A DNA stretch of 64,000 nucleotides from Rossellomorea aquimaris (GCF_001877785.1 NZ_MINN01000085.1:1-64000), one strand, 5' to 3'. Shown: positions 39,094-49,407, counted from the first letter of the stretch. Made by a program: numbers and translations. Notes: generated by a model not told the origin, from the letters alone.

Positions 39094-41676
39094 ATGTCCA
39101 ATTACTCAGTAGAAGCAGAACTAAAAGCGAACATAACGAAATTCAGAAATGCAATTCAAAAAGCTAGGGATGTTACAAAACGATTTAAACAAGAATCTGA
39201 ATCTGCAGAAGATACAACATTAAAGGCTGACATTAAACCTTTAAAACGAAACATCAAAGTTGCAAAGAAATTGATGGAGCGATTCACCAGGAAAAAAGCT
39301 GAAAAAGAAGTGGATGCTGATACCGTAAGCTTCTACAGGAAAATCAATAATTTAAGTGCAAAGGCTAAAGCACTCGCTCGAGAAAAAATCATTGTCCGAG
39401 TGGAGGCAAGGGTTGATAAGTTCCAAGGGAGAATCGATCGAATAGCTAAAACAATCAGCTCTGTTGGAATAGTAACGGGGAACTTCATTGGTGGTGGTTT
39501 ATTAGCAGCATTACCTGCTTTAGTACCAATCATTGCAAGTTTAACTGGGGCTCTTGGAGGTTTAGTCACTTCTTTTGCCGCGGCCGGCACCGGGGCGATC
39601 TTGTTTGGGAGTGTAGCGACGTCAGCTTTAAACGATGTGTTTGAAGCTAATAAGACGATTAAGGACTTACGTGAAGAGCTTGCGAATACGACTGATTTAG
39701 AAAAACGTGCTGAAATCTTAAAAGAGATCGAGCAAGCCCAGGCTAGCTTATCCAAAGAGCAGCAACGAGGATTGAAAGCCGTTCAAAACTTCAGCAAGTT
39801 TTGGGGTAAATTCACAAAGCAGTTTGAGAAGCCAGTGATGGATATTTTCGTCCGGAGTCTAAGTCAGCTTCAGTCTCTGTTAAAAAACTTAAAGCCGGCT
39901 TTTGACGGAGCAATCAAGGCGGTCGATACACTTTCTAAAGGTTTCAGTTCTTCTATGAAGACTAAAGAGTTCAAAGACTTCATTAAATTTCTGAATGATA
40001 ATGTTGGTCCATCGATGGAAGCAATGGGGAAATCATTTTTTAATGTCATGCAAGGAATCATGAATTTAATGGTCGCTTTCACTCCTCTATCGCAGGATAT
40101 GCAAGGCGGGCTGGTTGGCTTAACTGAAAGGTTCGCAGCCTGGTCATCCAAATTAGAAGAATCAAAAGGGTTTCAAAACTTTATCAAGTATGTGAGAGAA
40201 AACGGGCCAAAAGTTATGGCATTGATCGGGAATCTTACTGATTTCTTAATCCAACTGGGGGTTGGGATGGCTCCACTGGGATCCAAGATTCTTGATCTAG
40301 TGAATGGATTCTTAAGTTGGTCATCAGAAATGATGAAAACCTATCCGTTAATTGGTCAGGTGATTAGTTGGATGCTATCACTTTCTGGTGTATTGATTTC
40401 ATTAACTCCACTTATCATTCTTGTGAAAACAGCCTTCGGAGGAATGGCAACATTTATATGGCTTAAGACAGGCATGATGCGAGCGAAATTGGTCACCGGA
40501 ATCTCGATGATGATTAAATCATTAGGACAGTTTGTTGTCCAAGTGGTAACTACGGTGGCGAAATTTATAGCTCAATCAGTCATTTTCATTGCTCGATGGA
40601 CTTGGATGGGAATACAAGCGTTACTTCACGGGGCGAAGGTGGCTGCTGCATGGACACTGGCTACCGGTCAGAAGATGGCCATTGCAATAGCTAAAATGAT
40701 AGCAACTTCAGCAGTTTTCGTTGCCAAATGGGCATGGATGGGTGTTCAAGCTTTGTTTCATGCTGCAAGAATGGCTGCTGCCTGGTTTATCGCGCTTGGC
40801 CCGATTGGATGGGTGACTGCTGCGGTGATTGCGCTGGTTGTGTTGATCATTGCCAACTGGGACAATGTGAAGAAATGGACTTTGAAAATCTGGTCGGCCG
40901 TTTGGTCATGGATAAGTGATATCGCATCGAAAATCCATTCATGGGTTTCCGATAAATTCAGCCAGCTACTAAATGCGGTCAGAAGCTACATGCAAATGGC
41001 ATTGTCTAATATCAAGGCAGTCTGGTCCTTTATTAAAAGCACGTTTAAAAATGCTCTAAATTTCTTGGTTGCTCTGTTAACTGGAGATTTTGAGGGGATG
41101 GTCAGTGCTGTGAGGAATCAGCTTGGTAACATGGAGAACCTTGTTGAAAATATATTATGGAACATCACTGATTTTTTCAAAAGTATCGATCTTTATGAAT
41201 CAGGGAAAGCGATTATCCAGAGTGCAATCGATGGTTTAGCTGCGATGAAAGGGAAGATTCTTAGCAAGGTAGAAAACATAGTCGGAGCAGTCAGGGACTT
41301 CTGGCCATTCTCTCCTGCCAAGCGCGGACCTTTGAGTGATATTCATAGAATGGACTTTTAAGGTCCAATTCGGACATCAATTGAAAAAGCTAAGTCTCCT
41401 CTAGTACGTGCGACTGCTAAACTTGCAAGTGGTGTCAGGACAGCTTTTAATCCTGAACTGTCAGTAAACTCAGCAAGCATCCGGTCAAGTTTAAAGGGTC
41501 TGAAAAGAAGCAGCACTGCTCAAGTAAGCAGCGCGGTTAACACAGAAGTCAAAGTGAATAACAAACAACCAGCCTATATCTACTTACAGATGGGCCGGGA
41601 AACATACCAAACTTTTGTTGATGATATCACAGAGGTCCAAACAAGGGAGCTTGATACCTTAAATAGTTTTAGATAG
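39094..41676 (+). pseudogene. Tail tape measure protein gene with in-frame stop
   Basis: The first 755 codons (39094-41361) encode coiled-coil, hydrophobic and helical segments typical of a tape measure: TGNFIGGGLLAALPALVPII near residue 130, several membrane-like stretches (residues about 425-590), and the end motif WPFSPAKRGPLSDIHRMDF. TAA at 41359 follows. The same frame continues without interruption as GPIRTSIEKAKSPLVRATAK for 104 codons to TAG 41674, which is the usual C-terminus of the family. A single base change in one codon would explain this. The tail may therefore be non-functional, or the stop may be read through. Confidence 0.85.
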
Positions 41677-41686
41677 GAGGTACTTT

Positions 41687-43192
41687 ATGTACGGATTTGT
41701 AAACTTGACAGAACGGGGTACACAAAGTACCTCTTTGTCTATCCAAACGGTGTTTAACGGCATTAATTTTGATTCAGCGTTAAGCGATGATGAAGGAAGC
41801 TTCACAACATTGACTGTATCCGGAAGAGCTAACCTAACGAACCGCATTAATACGTTTGAAGTGCCTGGTATGGATGGACTTATGGAATCTAACGAACACA
41901 GTACGGGAGAAAGAGAAATTACGGTTAAGTATAAGATAAGTGACAAGACAAACGAGGGTTTCAGAAGACGGACCACCCTATTGAATAGTCTGTTAGGTGG
42001 ATCTAAGAAGGAACTTTCCTTTACCGATGAGGATGTTGTCTATTATGCTTCCCTTTCAGTGAATGAGCTGCCGGAAGAAAACAGTAATAGTTTGATAGGG
42101 ACTCTGACATTTCTATGTTCTGATCCTAAGAAGTATGGTCCCGAAAAACCAATTGTTTTTGCTGGGGACTCCGCAGTTATCAACACATCGGGATCTGCAG
42201 AGTCCAATCCAGTTTTTGAATTGGAAGTCCTGGCGCCGATCACATTTGCCATGATCCAGAATCAATTTGATGAATATATGATGATTGGCCGGCCGGCACC
42301 GGTGGAGAGTACCCCTAAAGAAGAATACACTCTCATCCTTGCCGACTTGATGAATACATTGACCGGCTGGGCTGCTGCTACAACAGTGACTAATGGATAT
42401 ATTCGTGGTGAGATTGAAACAGATGGAGGAAGCTTCAGGCCAAAAAGCTTTGGGACAGCTGTAGCTCCCGAAAAGTGGCAGGGGCCAGGACTTGTAAAGT
42501 CTCTTCCTGAAGAAGTTCAAGATTTTGAAATGGATTGTATTCTTCGGAATAATAATGTCGGCTGGGGGACGGGGATGGTGGAAGTGTATCTATTAGATGC
42601 TCTTGACCGCCAAGTGGCCCGTATCCATATGTCTGATTCCTTCCAAGGGTCAGACCGAATACACGGGAGAGTTCAACTAGGGTATGACGAATATCAACGC
42701 TTTCCTATAAACACAGCTGCCCCAGGTAACATTAAAAATTGGAACAACTTTTACGGCTTGATGAAACTGCAACGTCGGGGAAACCGGTGGTGGTTCTACT
42801 TCGCTAAGATTGTGAATGGGAAGAGGGTTTATGTCCAACAACAACACTATATTCCCCCTGTCGAAGGTATATTTGAAGATAAGATAGCCAAAATACAGGT
42901 GGTCTTCCGAAAGTGGCCGAATACAGGAGCAACCCGGATGAATATATACAACCTTAAAGTTTGGCGGATCAATAGTTTAAAAGAAGATGAGATTCCGATC
43001 ATTGCAGATGTAGGAGATAAAATTACATTTGATCATAAAAATGAAGAAATATTAATTAACGGGGAAGATGCCAAGAGTTATAAAGACTTTGGGGCATCTT
43101 ATTTTACGTTGAAAAAAGGTGAGAATCAGATGATTGTCCATCCAAGCAATTCTTTTAATGTTTCCGGTACTTATAGAGAGTCATACAAGTAA
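41687..43192 (+). CDS. Distal tail protein (Dit) with inserted beta-rich domain
   Basis: The 501-residue protein forms the tail-tip hub. The N-terminal Dit domain (about residues 1-150) has TVSGRANLTNRINTFEVPGM and the C-terminal galectin-like half closes with EEILINGEDAKSYKDFGASY. Between them (about 185-430) is a large jelly-roll-like insertion (for example WWFYFAKIVNGKRVYVQQQH), as in 'evolved' Dit proteins that carry carbohydrate-binding modules. It should aid host cell-wall recognition. TAGGAGG precedes the ATG. Confidence 0.85.
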   Translation: MYGFVNLTERGTQSTSLSIQTVFNGINFDSALSDDEGSFTTLTVSGRANLTNRINTFEVPGMDGLMESNEHSTGEREITVKYKISDKTNEGFRRRTTLLNSLLGGSKKELSFTDEDVVYYASLSVNELPEENSNSLIGTLTFLCSDPKKYGPEKPIVFAGDSAVINTSGSAESNPVFELEVLAPITFAMIQNQFDEYMMIGRPAPVESTPKEEYTLILADLMNTLTGWAAATTVTNGYIRGEIETDGGSFRPKSFGTAVAPEKWQGPGLVKSLPEEVQDFEMDCILRNNNVGWGTGMVEVYLLDALDRQVARIHMSDSFQGSDRIHGRVQLGYDEYQRFPINTAAPGNIKNWNNFYGLMKLQRRGNRWWFYFAKIVNGKRVYVQQQHYIPPVEGIFEDKIAKIQVVFRKWPNTGATRMNIYNLKVWRINSLKEDEIPIIADVGDKITFDHKNEEILINGEDAKSYKDFGASYFTLKKGENQMIVHPSNSFNVSGTYRESYK

Positions 43193-43204
43193 GGAGGGTA
43201 GAAT

Positions 43205-46200
43205 ATGACGCAGATCCATATTTTAGAGCATCAGACTGATCAGATTTTAGATATCATTACGACAAAAAATATTCTGTCCAACAAACACAGGAAATCGTTA
43301 AAAGATAACCTGGAGACATTTGATTTTACAACCTTTGCCGATAAGCCGTTCGCCTCCCACCTTACCAAACGGAAACGGGTCATCATACCGGATGAGGAGA
43401 ATCGATTCGTTGAACTAATCATCAATGAAACATTAAAGTATCGATCCCGAGAGGGTTTGCTAAGCGAAGTTTATACTACAGCAAGTTATCTTGAACTGAA
43501 AAAGGCTAAAGTAATCAGCCCCACATCATTGACCGGTTCAGCAGAAAATCATGTTCAGTTTGCCATATCAGGCACGGAATACCAGGTCGGGAATATTGCG
43601 TATGCAGGTGCGAAAGAAATTGTCATAGAAACTCACACGAATCCTTTCAGTCTGTTGAAGCGCATTGCCAATACATTTGGATTAGAACTTGCTTTTCGTA
43701 TCGAAACGGAAGGCAATCGAGTCACTGGACGGTATGTCGATATGGTTGAAAGAGTAGGGGATTGGAATGGAAGAGAAGCTACTTTCGGTAAAGACCTAAT
43801 CGAAGTGAAACGGCGGGAAAAAGATGAAGTGGTAACGGCTCTCCTCGGTCTCGGACCTGAGAGGGAAGACGGGACGCGGCTTGAAGTCCTGGTGGAGGAT
43901 AAGGAAGCCCTTGCTCGATGGGGAAGGAACGGGAAGCATTTAATCGAACCATATGAGCCACAGTCGACCGATCAGGACATGACCGAAGAAAGACTGACCG
44001 CGTTAACCGAAAACGAGCTGGAAAAGCGCGTTAAGGATATGGTGGAATATGAATCGACAATCACAGACTTAGAGCATGTGCCAGGACTCGAGAATCAAAA
44101 GATCCGGTTCGGTGACATAATCAAAATTAAAGACGAAAAGTTCAATCCTCCTCTTTATCTGGAAGCCCGGGTGCATACCCAAGAACGATCGATCACGCAA
44201 AAAACTAAAAAGAAAGTCATTCTGGGTGACTACATTGAATACACCGAGGCAGAGGTTAAATCCATTTGGAACTCCATTCAAGATCAAATCAGGAAAAAGT
44301 TCGCCCGAATGTTAGTCACAACGGTGGTGTCCAGTGCCGGAGAAGTTTTCAAAAATGGATCCGGAACTACTACTTTAAAAGCCAGGGTATTTCTATCTGG
44401 CCAAGAAGTAGATGAGGACGGAGCGAATTATACTTACGTTTGGAACAAGCGGGATAAAGACGGTATTCCAGTATCGGGTTTTAACTATAGCGGGAAAAAC
44501 CTCATCGTTTCTGCAGCGGACATTGATGAGAAAGCGACGTTTACTGTAGATGTCATTCAAGATTCACTTCTCTCAATCGGAAGGATTACCATTACAAATG
44601 TTTTTGATGGAGAGCAGGGAATCCCGGGCGAGCCGGGAGACGACGGTCGTACCCCGTTTTTTCATACAGCTTGGGCGAATGATTCCACAGGGACATCGGG
44701 GTTCTCTACCTCTGATTCTACTAATAAATTGTATATCGGTACGTATACCGATTTTTCTTCTGCAGATAGTAATGATCCAAGCGAGTATAATTGGGTGAAA
44801 ATCAAAGGGGAACGTGGACCGCAGGGCCCGGAAGGACCGATCGGGCCAAATGAAATCAACGATAACACCAACTTCTCGGACAAGTTTTCAACCATCGGTA
44901 ACAACTATTATTATCATAATGCACTAAGTGCAGGAGGCTGGTATCGAATTGCTGTCAACAACGGCAGCCGAGCATACGCGAAGTTTATCCTTGTCGATCG
45001 AACTTCAGGCAACCATCAAACTGTTAGTTTTGAAGCAACTGTAAATTACAATAATAATCCGAAGATATCTGTTATTTCTTCTTCACGATACAGTTCTTCC
45101 ATTCCTTTTAGTAAAGCCAGGATCTTAACAAATACCACTTATGATGATGTTTATCTTGAGGTTTTTGTAAATACAAGCAGATATCCTACAAGTTCTCATT
45201 GTTACATTACTGAGAACGTTCAAACCACCGGCTGGGAAGGTGTTGACTGGACAAGTGGAAATGTTCCTTCTGGATATTCAGTCTATGAAGTTAGTGTGGA
45301 TATGGACGGAACAGCAACGGAAAAAGCAGACAACGCCTTCGAAAGAGCAGAAGACGCAGAGCAGAATGCTAAAGGGCATGCAGATGCAGTTTCGGAAGCA
45401 GCATACCTTGATGCTTTAGCAGATGCCGAGGAATACGCAGATCAAAACGCTGTGATGAAAGGCCAAACATATAACGGAGTCAGCATTACGAATCAAGACG
45501 GATTTGTAACTGCCAGAAGTGATGGATTGGTTCGGACAGTTTCCAATTCTACTCTGGGATACGTTATCCAGCGAAGAGCCTCAACCAGCCAATCATGGCA
45601 AGATGTCCTATACTTTGATACTGCCGGAAACATCAAGTTTGCTGGAGAGCTTGTTGGGGCCAGTGGAACGTTTGATGGAAAAGTAAGTTCAGATAATGGC
45701 AATGGTAGTAAAGTTATCTTAAATGACGGGGTGCTACAGTCATACCGTAACGGGGTACCGGTTCTCCGGGCAGACGAAGACGGTCTTCGAATATATGATC
45801 AAACCGGTAGTCTCGTAGGTAACATGCGTGATGGCTATGACATTACAGACGGAGACCCTGGACTTGACATCCATAGTTACATTAGCCACTTAGTTCTTGG
45901 ATTCCGGTCTTCCGACGGGATTGCGAAGAACTGGTTAAAATTAGATTACGATAAGCGCTCTACTAGCTTATACGGAGCCAATCGTCCTGGCTATGACGAC
46001 GGTGCGCTGTCTTTAAAATCAACATACCAAGGTGGTACGGCTAACGGGTATGTACCTGAAATACGTGTCAACAACTACACGGACTCCGGTGGTACTCGTT
46101 GGTCTAATGTACTCTTGCTTACCGGTCGTGACAACTTATCACCGGCTAACACCCATCGCACAGGTTTCGAGGTTTGGCAGTACACAGGTTCCGGTACAGG

Positions 46201-46654
46201 TGCAAGTAAGTTAATGTTCCGATCCGATACATATGATGACGGATGGGACTACTTCGAAATGTTCACTGACCGAGCATATTTGCCAATGAAGACGTTATTA
46301 AAGTCAAAGTCAAGTGGCTCATTTGCAGCAATAGGAGCAAAGCTTGAACCTGAACTTACAAACGTGCATGGATCACTTGATGGTAACCTGGTGACTTGGT
46401 TCGGCCGTACGAAAATTACGGCTGGATCATCCTCAAGCAATTACTTTGGACCGTTGAGTTTTTCATTCAGTGGTGCTGAAAATATCTTTTGGGTGATGGC
46501 TCAACCTTATAACGGTAACTCAACGTATTTCAATGCACGGGTATACAATGTAAGCGCCACGGGTTTCGATGTGTACCTGGGCAATCCGGCCAACCGTGAC
46601 CGAAGTGGGATATCGATCGATATTAACTTGATGGTGGTTTATGAGCCATCGTAA
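43205..46654 (+). CDS. Tail-associated lysin / receptor-binding protein (Tal)
   Basis: The 1149-residue protein has an N-terminal baseplate hub domain of the prophage endopeptidase-tail family (about residues 1-380; FDFTTFADKPFASHLTKRKR), an Ig-like segment, collagen-like Gly-X-Y stretches (GEQGIPGEPGDDG near 470 and GERGPQGPEGPIGP near 535), a coiled coil (about 700-740) and a beta-rich C-terminal region. The last part should bind the host surface. No clear peptidoglycan hydrolase motif is seen. It is the largest gene of the late operon. Confidence 0.85.
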   Translation: MTQIHILEHQTDQILDIITTKNILSNKHRKSLKDNLETFDFTTFADKPFASHLTKRKRVIIPDEENRFVELIINETLKYRSREGLLSEVYTTASYLELKKAKVISPTSLTGSAENHVQFAISGTEYQVGNIAYAGAKEIVIETHTNPFSLLKRIANTFGLELAFRIETEGNRVTGRYVDMVERVGDWNGREATFGKDLIEVKRREKDEVVTALLGLGPEREDGTRLEVLVEDKEALARWGRNGKHLIEPYEPQSTDQDMTEERLTALTENELEKRVKDMVEYESTITDLEHVPGLENQKIRFGDIIKIKDEKFNPPLYLEARVHTQERSITQKTKKKVILGDYIEYTEAEVKSIWNSIQDQIRKKFARMLVTTVVSSAGEVFKNGSGTTTLKARVFLSGQEVDEDGANYTYVWNKRDKDGIPVSGFNYSGKNLIVSAADIDEKATFTVDVIQDSLLSIGRITITNVFDGEQGIPGEPGDDGRTPFFHTAWANDSTGTSGFSTSDSTNKLYIGTYTDFSSADSNDPSEYNWVKIKGERGPQGPEGPIGPNEINDNTNFSDKFSTIGNNYYYHNALSAGGWYRIAVNNGSRAYAKFILVDRTSGNHQTVSFEATVNYNNNPKISVISSSRYSSSIPFSKARILTNTTYDDVYLEVFVNTSRYPTSSHCYITENVQTTGWEGVDWTSGNVPSGYSVYEVSVDMDGTATEKADNAFERAEDAEQNAKGHADAVSEAAYLDALADAEEYADQNAVMKGQTYNGVSITNQDGFVTARSDGLVRTVSNSTLGYVIQRRASTSQSWQDVLYFDTAGNIKFAGELVGASGTFDGKVSSDNGNGSKVILNDGVLQSYRNGVPVLRADEDGLRIYDQTGSLVGNMRDGYDITDGDPGLDIHSYISHLVLGFRSSDGIAKNWLKLDYDKRSTSLYGANRPGYDDGALSLKSTYQGGTANGYVPEIRVNNYTDSGGTRWSNVLLLTGRDNLSPANTHRTGFEVWQYTGSGTGASKLMFRSDTYDDGWDYFEMFTDRAYLPMKTLLKSKSSGSFAAIGAKLEPELTNVHGSLDGNLVTWFGRTKITAGSSSSNYFGPLSFSFSGAENIFWVMAQPYNGNSTYFNARVYNVSATGFDVYLGNPANRDRSGISIDINLMVVYEPS

Positions 46655-46667
46655 AGGAGGAGATTAA

Positions 46668-47066
46668 TTGGAAATCGTCACACAGGCATGTGAAAATACA
46701 GGAAAGTGGACGGAAGGGTTAGAGGTGGAGTATTTGGACTCTGAAATCCACTTGGCTGCCGGGGCTTTCGTGGATAAAACCGGAAGGCATGAGCTTCCAG
46801 AGGTTACTTTCGACATCGCAGAAGGAACTGAATCAGTGTATGCCTTGTTCATTGTAGATAGTGTAGGTGAGTACACATATGAGCTTATACAGGCAATTGA
46901 TGGATTTCCGGTTTATGAAGGAACCAATCGGTTAATTCACAAACACCTTTGGGTGGATGTGTTAAAGCAAGAAATCCGGATCTTTCCTGTCATCCGAACA
47001 GAAAATGTAGAACCGGGGGTGGTACCAGATGAAGCTGAGCCCGAAAATCCAACAAGGCAATCTTAA
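46668..47066 (+). CDS. Tail accessory protein
   Basis: The 132-residue protein starts at TTG 46668 after AAGGAGGAG. The sequence is beta-rich and acidic (SEIHLAAGAFVDKTGRHELP) and ends in a Pro/Glu tail. Proteins like this follow Tal genes in Bacillus phages and may belong to the tail tip. The family is not recognised. Confidence 0.6.
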   Translation: MEIVTQACENTGKWTEGLEVEYLDSEIHLAAGAFVDKTGRHELPEVTFDIAEGTESVYALFIVDSVGEYTYELIQAIDGFPVYEGTNRLIHKHLWVDVLKQEIRIFPVIRTENVEPGVVPDEAEPENPTRQS

Positions 47067-47220
47067 GTCCGACACAAGTCTGCCGCAAGAAGTAGATCGT
47101 CTGCAAGCTCAGAACGCTGAACTGGCATTCGAAGTCATGACCACGACTGCAGCTCTCCAGGAAAGTCAGCAGCAGCAGGCAGATCTCATTTATGACCTGA
47201 TGACGAAAGGGGTGGTGTGA
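47029..47220 (+). CDS. Small coiled-coil tail-region protein
   Basis: The 63-residue protein starts MKLSPKIQQGNLKSDTSLPQ, overlaps the previous gene by 38 bases, and contains a predicted coiled coil (EVDRLQAQNAELAFEVMTTT). Such proteins often lie just before the XkdX gene. The function is unknown. Confidence 0.65.
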   Translation: MKLSPKIQQGNLKSDTSLPQEVDRLQAQNAELAFEVMTTTAALQESQQQQADLIYDLMTKGVV

Positions 47221-47221
47221 G

Positions 47222-47359
47222 GTGGATTGGTACAAGTATATAAAAGGGTGGTATCCGATGTTCTGGTCAAAAGAGCAAGTTGCAACAGCTGTTGAGTGTG
47301 AAAAGATCACGGCAGCACAATATGAAGAAATTGTTGAAGAACCTTACCCTATATCGTAA
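47222..47359 (+). CDS. xkdX: XkdX family protein
   Basis: The 45-residue protein starts at GTG 47222 (MDWYKYIKGWYPMFWSKEQV) and contains KITAAQYEEIVEEPYP. The W-Y...KGWY and ITxxQYxEI patterns are diagnostic of the XkdX family, found in PBSX and many Bacillus phages beside the tail-fibre genes. The function is unknown. Confidence 0.82.
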   Translation: MDWYKYIKGWYPMFWSKEQVATAVECEKITAAQYEEIVEEPYPIS

Positions 47360-47363
47360 GGTT

Positions 47364-47555
47364 CTATTTTGTTTTATTAACCGAATTAATTATTATCAAA
47401 GTTTGGGCTGTTGAGTAAAACAAACCAATAACGGTAAGTATTATTCCACTAATTATAAATCGTTTTCTATTACGTTCTTGTCCCAAATGAGTGAAATAGT
47501 AATGAACCAATGTGCAAACCATCATTAAAAATATTGAAGGTAATGTTTTCTTCAT
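47364..47555 (-). CDS. Small two-TM membrane protein on the opposite strand
   Basis: The 63-residue minus-strand protein starts MKKTLPSIFLMMVCTLVHYY after AAGGAGAG. It has two hydrophobic segments and a basic loop (GQERNRKRF). It interrupts the otherwise uniform plus-strand late operon between the XkdX and XhlA genes, so it is probably expressed independently, perhaps during lysogeny. Confidence 0.6.
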   Translation of the reverse strand: MKKTLPSIFLMMVCTLVHYYFTHLGQERNRKRFIISGIILTVIGLFYSTAQTLIIINSVNKTK

Positions 47556-47696
47556 GGGTTTCTCTCCTTGGTGATTGAATACCCATATAATTTCCGAAGT
47601 GTATAAAAGTATACCTGGTAAAAGGAGGTGGTGTAGTCCATATGAAAAATAAAAAAGGGGGCGTTTCCGTTGCAGCAGACAGAGGAGGCACAAACC

Positions 47697-47948
47697 ATGA
47701 ACCACTATGAAAAAGATATTGTGGAAATGAAAAGCGACATCAAAATTCTTGAAAAAGAAGTAAGTGATCTAAAAACCACTACTACAAGGCATGATGAGCA
47801 GATTACTACCTTAAATAACACTTTAAATAAAATTGATGAGAATACCACTTGGATTAAAAGAAAAATTACAGGTGCCATTATCACAGCAATCAGTTCCGGA
47901 GTAATCGGGGGAGCGATTGCTATTTTTTATGGCTTTATTCAAAACTAA
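47697..47948 (+). CDS. xhlA: XhlA-like hemolysin/holin-associated protein
   Basis: The 83-residue protein starts MNHYEKDIVEMKSDIKILEK and has an N-terminal coiled coil and one C-terminal transmembrane segment (AIITAISSGVIGGAIAIFYG). This is the XhlA family plan. XhlA associates with the membrane and acts with the holin during PBSX lysis. AGAGGAGG points to ATG 47697. Confidence 0.87.
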   Translation: MNHYEKDIVEMKSDIKILEKEVSDLKTTTTRHDEQITTLNNTLNKIDENTTWIKRKITGAIITAISSGVIGGAIAIFYGFIQN

Positions 47949-47962
47949 AAGGAGTGATCATT

Positions 47963-48235
47963 TTGATTAACTGGAAAATTAGATTAATCAATAGAACGTT
48001 CTTGCTGCAGGTATTGGGAGCTCTATTTCTGCCCTTATTGGCTTATCAAGGATTGGCTATGGAGGATCTTACATCCTGGTCATCTGTGGGGGACCTATTC
48101 ATTAAGGCTTTTACCAATCCATATTTATTGGCCATCACCGCCTGGTCTGTATTTAATGCAGTGACTGATCCAACTGTAAAAGGTATTGGGGATAGCAACA
48201 GAGCAAAATCATATGTGAAACCAAGCAACAAGTAG
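47963..48235 (+). CDS. Phi LC3-type holin (XhlB-like)
   Basis: The 90-residue protein starts MINWKIRLINRTFLLQVLGA and has two membrane segments, a hydrophilic end (NRAKSYVKPSNK) and the NAVTDPTVKGIGDS motif typical of the phi LC3 holin family. It forms the hole that lets endolysin reach the wall. TTG 47963 is preferred over GTG 47954 because of the AAGGAG spacing. Confidence 0.9.
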   Translation: MINWKIRLINRTFLLQVLGALFLPLLAYQGLAMEDLTSWSSVGDLFIKAFTNPYLLAITAWSVFNAVTDPTVKGIGDSNRAKSYVKPSNK

Positions 48236-48236
48236 G

Positions 48237-48258
48237 GCTCTCCTCCGGAGGGCTTTTT
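48237..48258 (+). terminator. Terminator/attenuator between holin and amidase genes
   Basis: GCTCTCC pairs with GGAGGGC around TCC and is followed by five T. It is in the middle of the lysis module, so it is likely only partial. Confidence 0.7.
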
Positions 48259-48287
48259 CTTATATCAAAAATAAGGGAGAGATTAGT

Positions 48288-49356
48288 GTGATTAAGTTAA
48301 ACTACAAAGAGAAGCATATAAAAAAGCATCCGACAACAAGAACCGGGATCAAGTTACTGAGGGTGCAAGCTGCGGTTGATCATTGGACAGCCAATTATGG
48401 AGCGACAGCGGAGAATCATTTTAAATACTTTAACGAGACACTTCCAAACCAAAATGACGATTTGCCAGAAGGCGATAAAAGATACGCAAGTGCTCATATC
48501 TTTGTCGATAAGCACAAAGCTCTCGAATTAGTGCCGCTGGACGAGGTGTGTTTTGGCGCAAATGATGGTGGAACAGCTAGGTTAAAGTTGCAAACACTTA
48601 GAGCTACAGACTCACGCTACCCTGAGGGGTACAGCACTTGTCCATCAGTATTTACAGAGAAAGTTCAAACAACTGAGAGACACCAAAAATCGTTTTGTTC
48701 GCCACTTTGATGTCACCGGGAAAAACTGCCCTGCCCCTATGGTATCGAATCCTAACCTGTGGAAGGAACTCTTGGAACTGACAGATTCAAAGGTCGTAAT
48801 TCCTCCTAACAAGCCGGCAGTCGTAGAAGCGAAGGAAGAGAATACAGATTCCAGTAAAACAAACTGGGTGCGTTCGAAGGTTGACGACTTGAGATATTAC
48901 TCAAAGCCTTCCTGGGAGGATAAAGACGTGGCAGGACACTTACCTAAAGGATACGGATTCCCACAGGCTGTGCGTAAAGTTAGAGTTGGCGACGCGTGGC
49001 AGTATGAGGTCAAGAACAGCGAAGGTGAAACATACTATCTCACAGCGTCGGAGAAATTTGTTTCGGTTGAACATAAGCCGGCTACATCTACCGCGCAGAA
49101 GCCGACTAAATCCAGGAAAAGTGGACCGATAGCAATCGGGGAAATCAAAATCGTCAATGTTTCTGCAGCTGCTATTATTCAAGATCGCCCAGATCGACAC
49201 AGGTCTAAAAATCTCGGTACGATTCGAAAAGGGAGAGCAATCCAGGTGACCGGATCGGTGAGAGGAAAAAACAGTGATTCAGGTTACTGGGAAGTCATTT
49301 ATGATGGTGATCTCGCATATGTTACAGGCAAGTTCGGTGAATATACAGCTTATTAA
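48288..49356 (+). pseudogene. Endolysin (N-acetylmuramoyl-L-alanine amidase), broken by deletion and frameshift
   Basis: GTG 48288 opens an amidase-2 domain with zinc-ligand-containing AVDHWTAN and SAHIFVDKHKALELVPLDEV. After RATDSRYPEG (48629) the frame turns to nonsense and stops at 48710. The next frame (+1) carries NRFVRHFDVTGKNCPAPMVS from about 48688 and runs through two SH3-like wall-binding domains to TAA 49356. Only about 20 codons separate the two conserved blocks, where the family has roughly 45, so DNA is missing as well as the frame being lost. A short ORF from 48739 cannot supply the catalytic part. Confidence 0.85.
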
Positions 49357-49407
49357 AGGGTAAAACTATTTCTACACCACCAAAATTCTAACATGGCATA
49401 AAGTAAA

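Noticed and set aside
48739-49356. Separate 205-residue wall-binding protein gene
   Set aside because: It is the C-terminal part of the broken amidase; no ribosome binding site is seen and the catalytic block NRFVRHFDVTGK lies upstream in the same frame.
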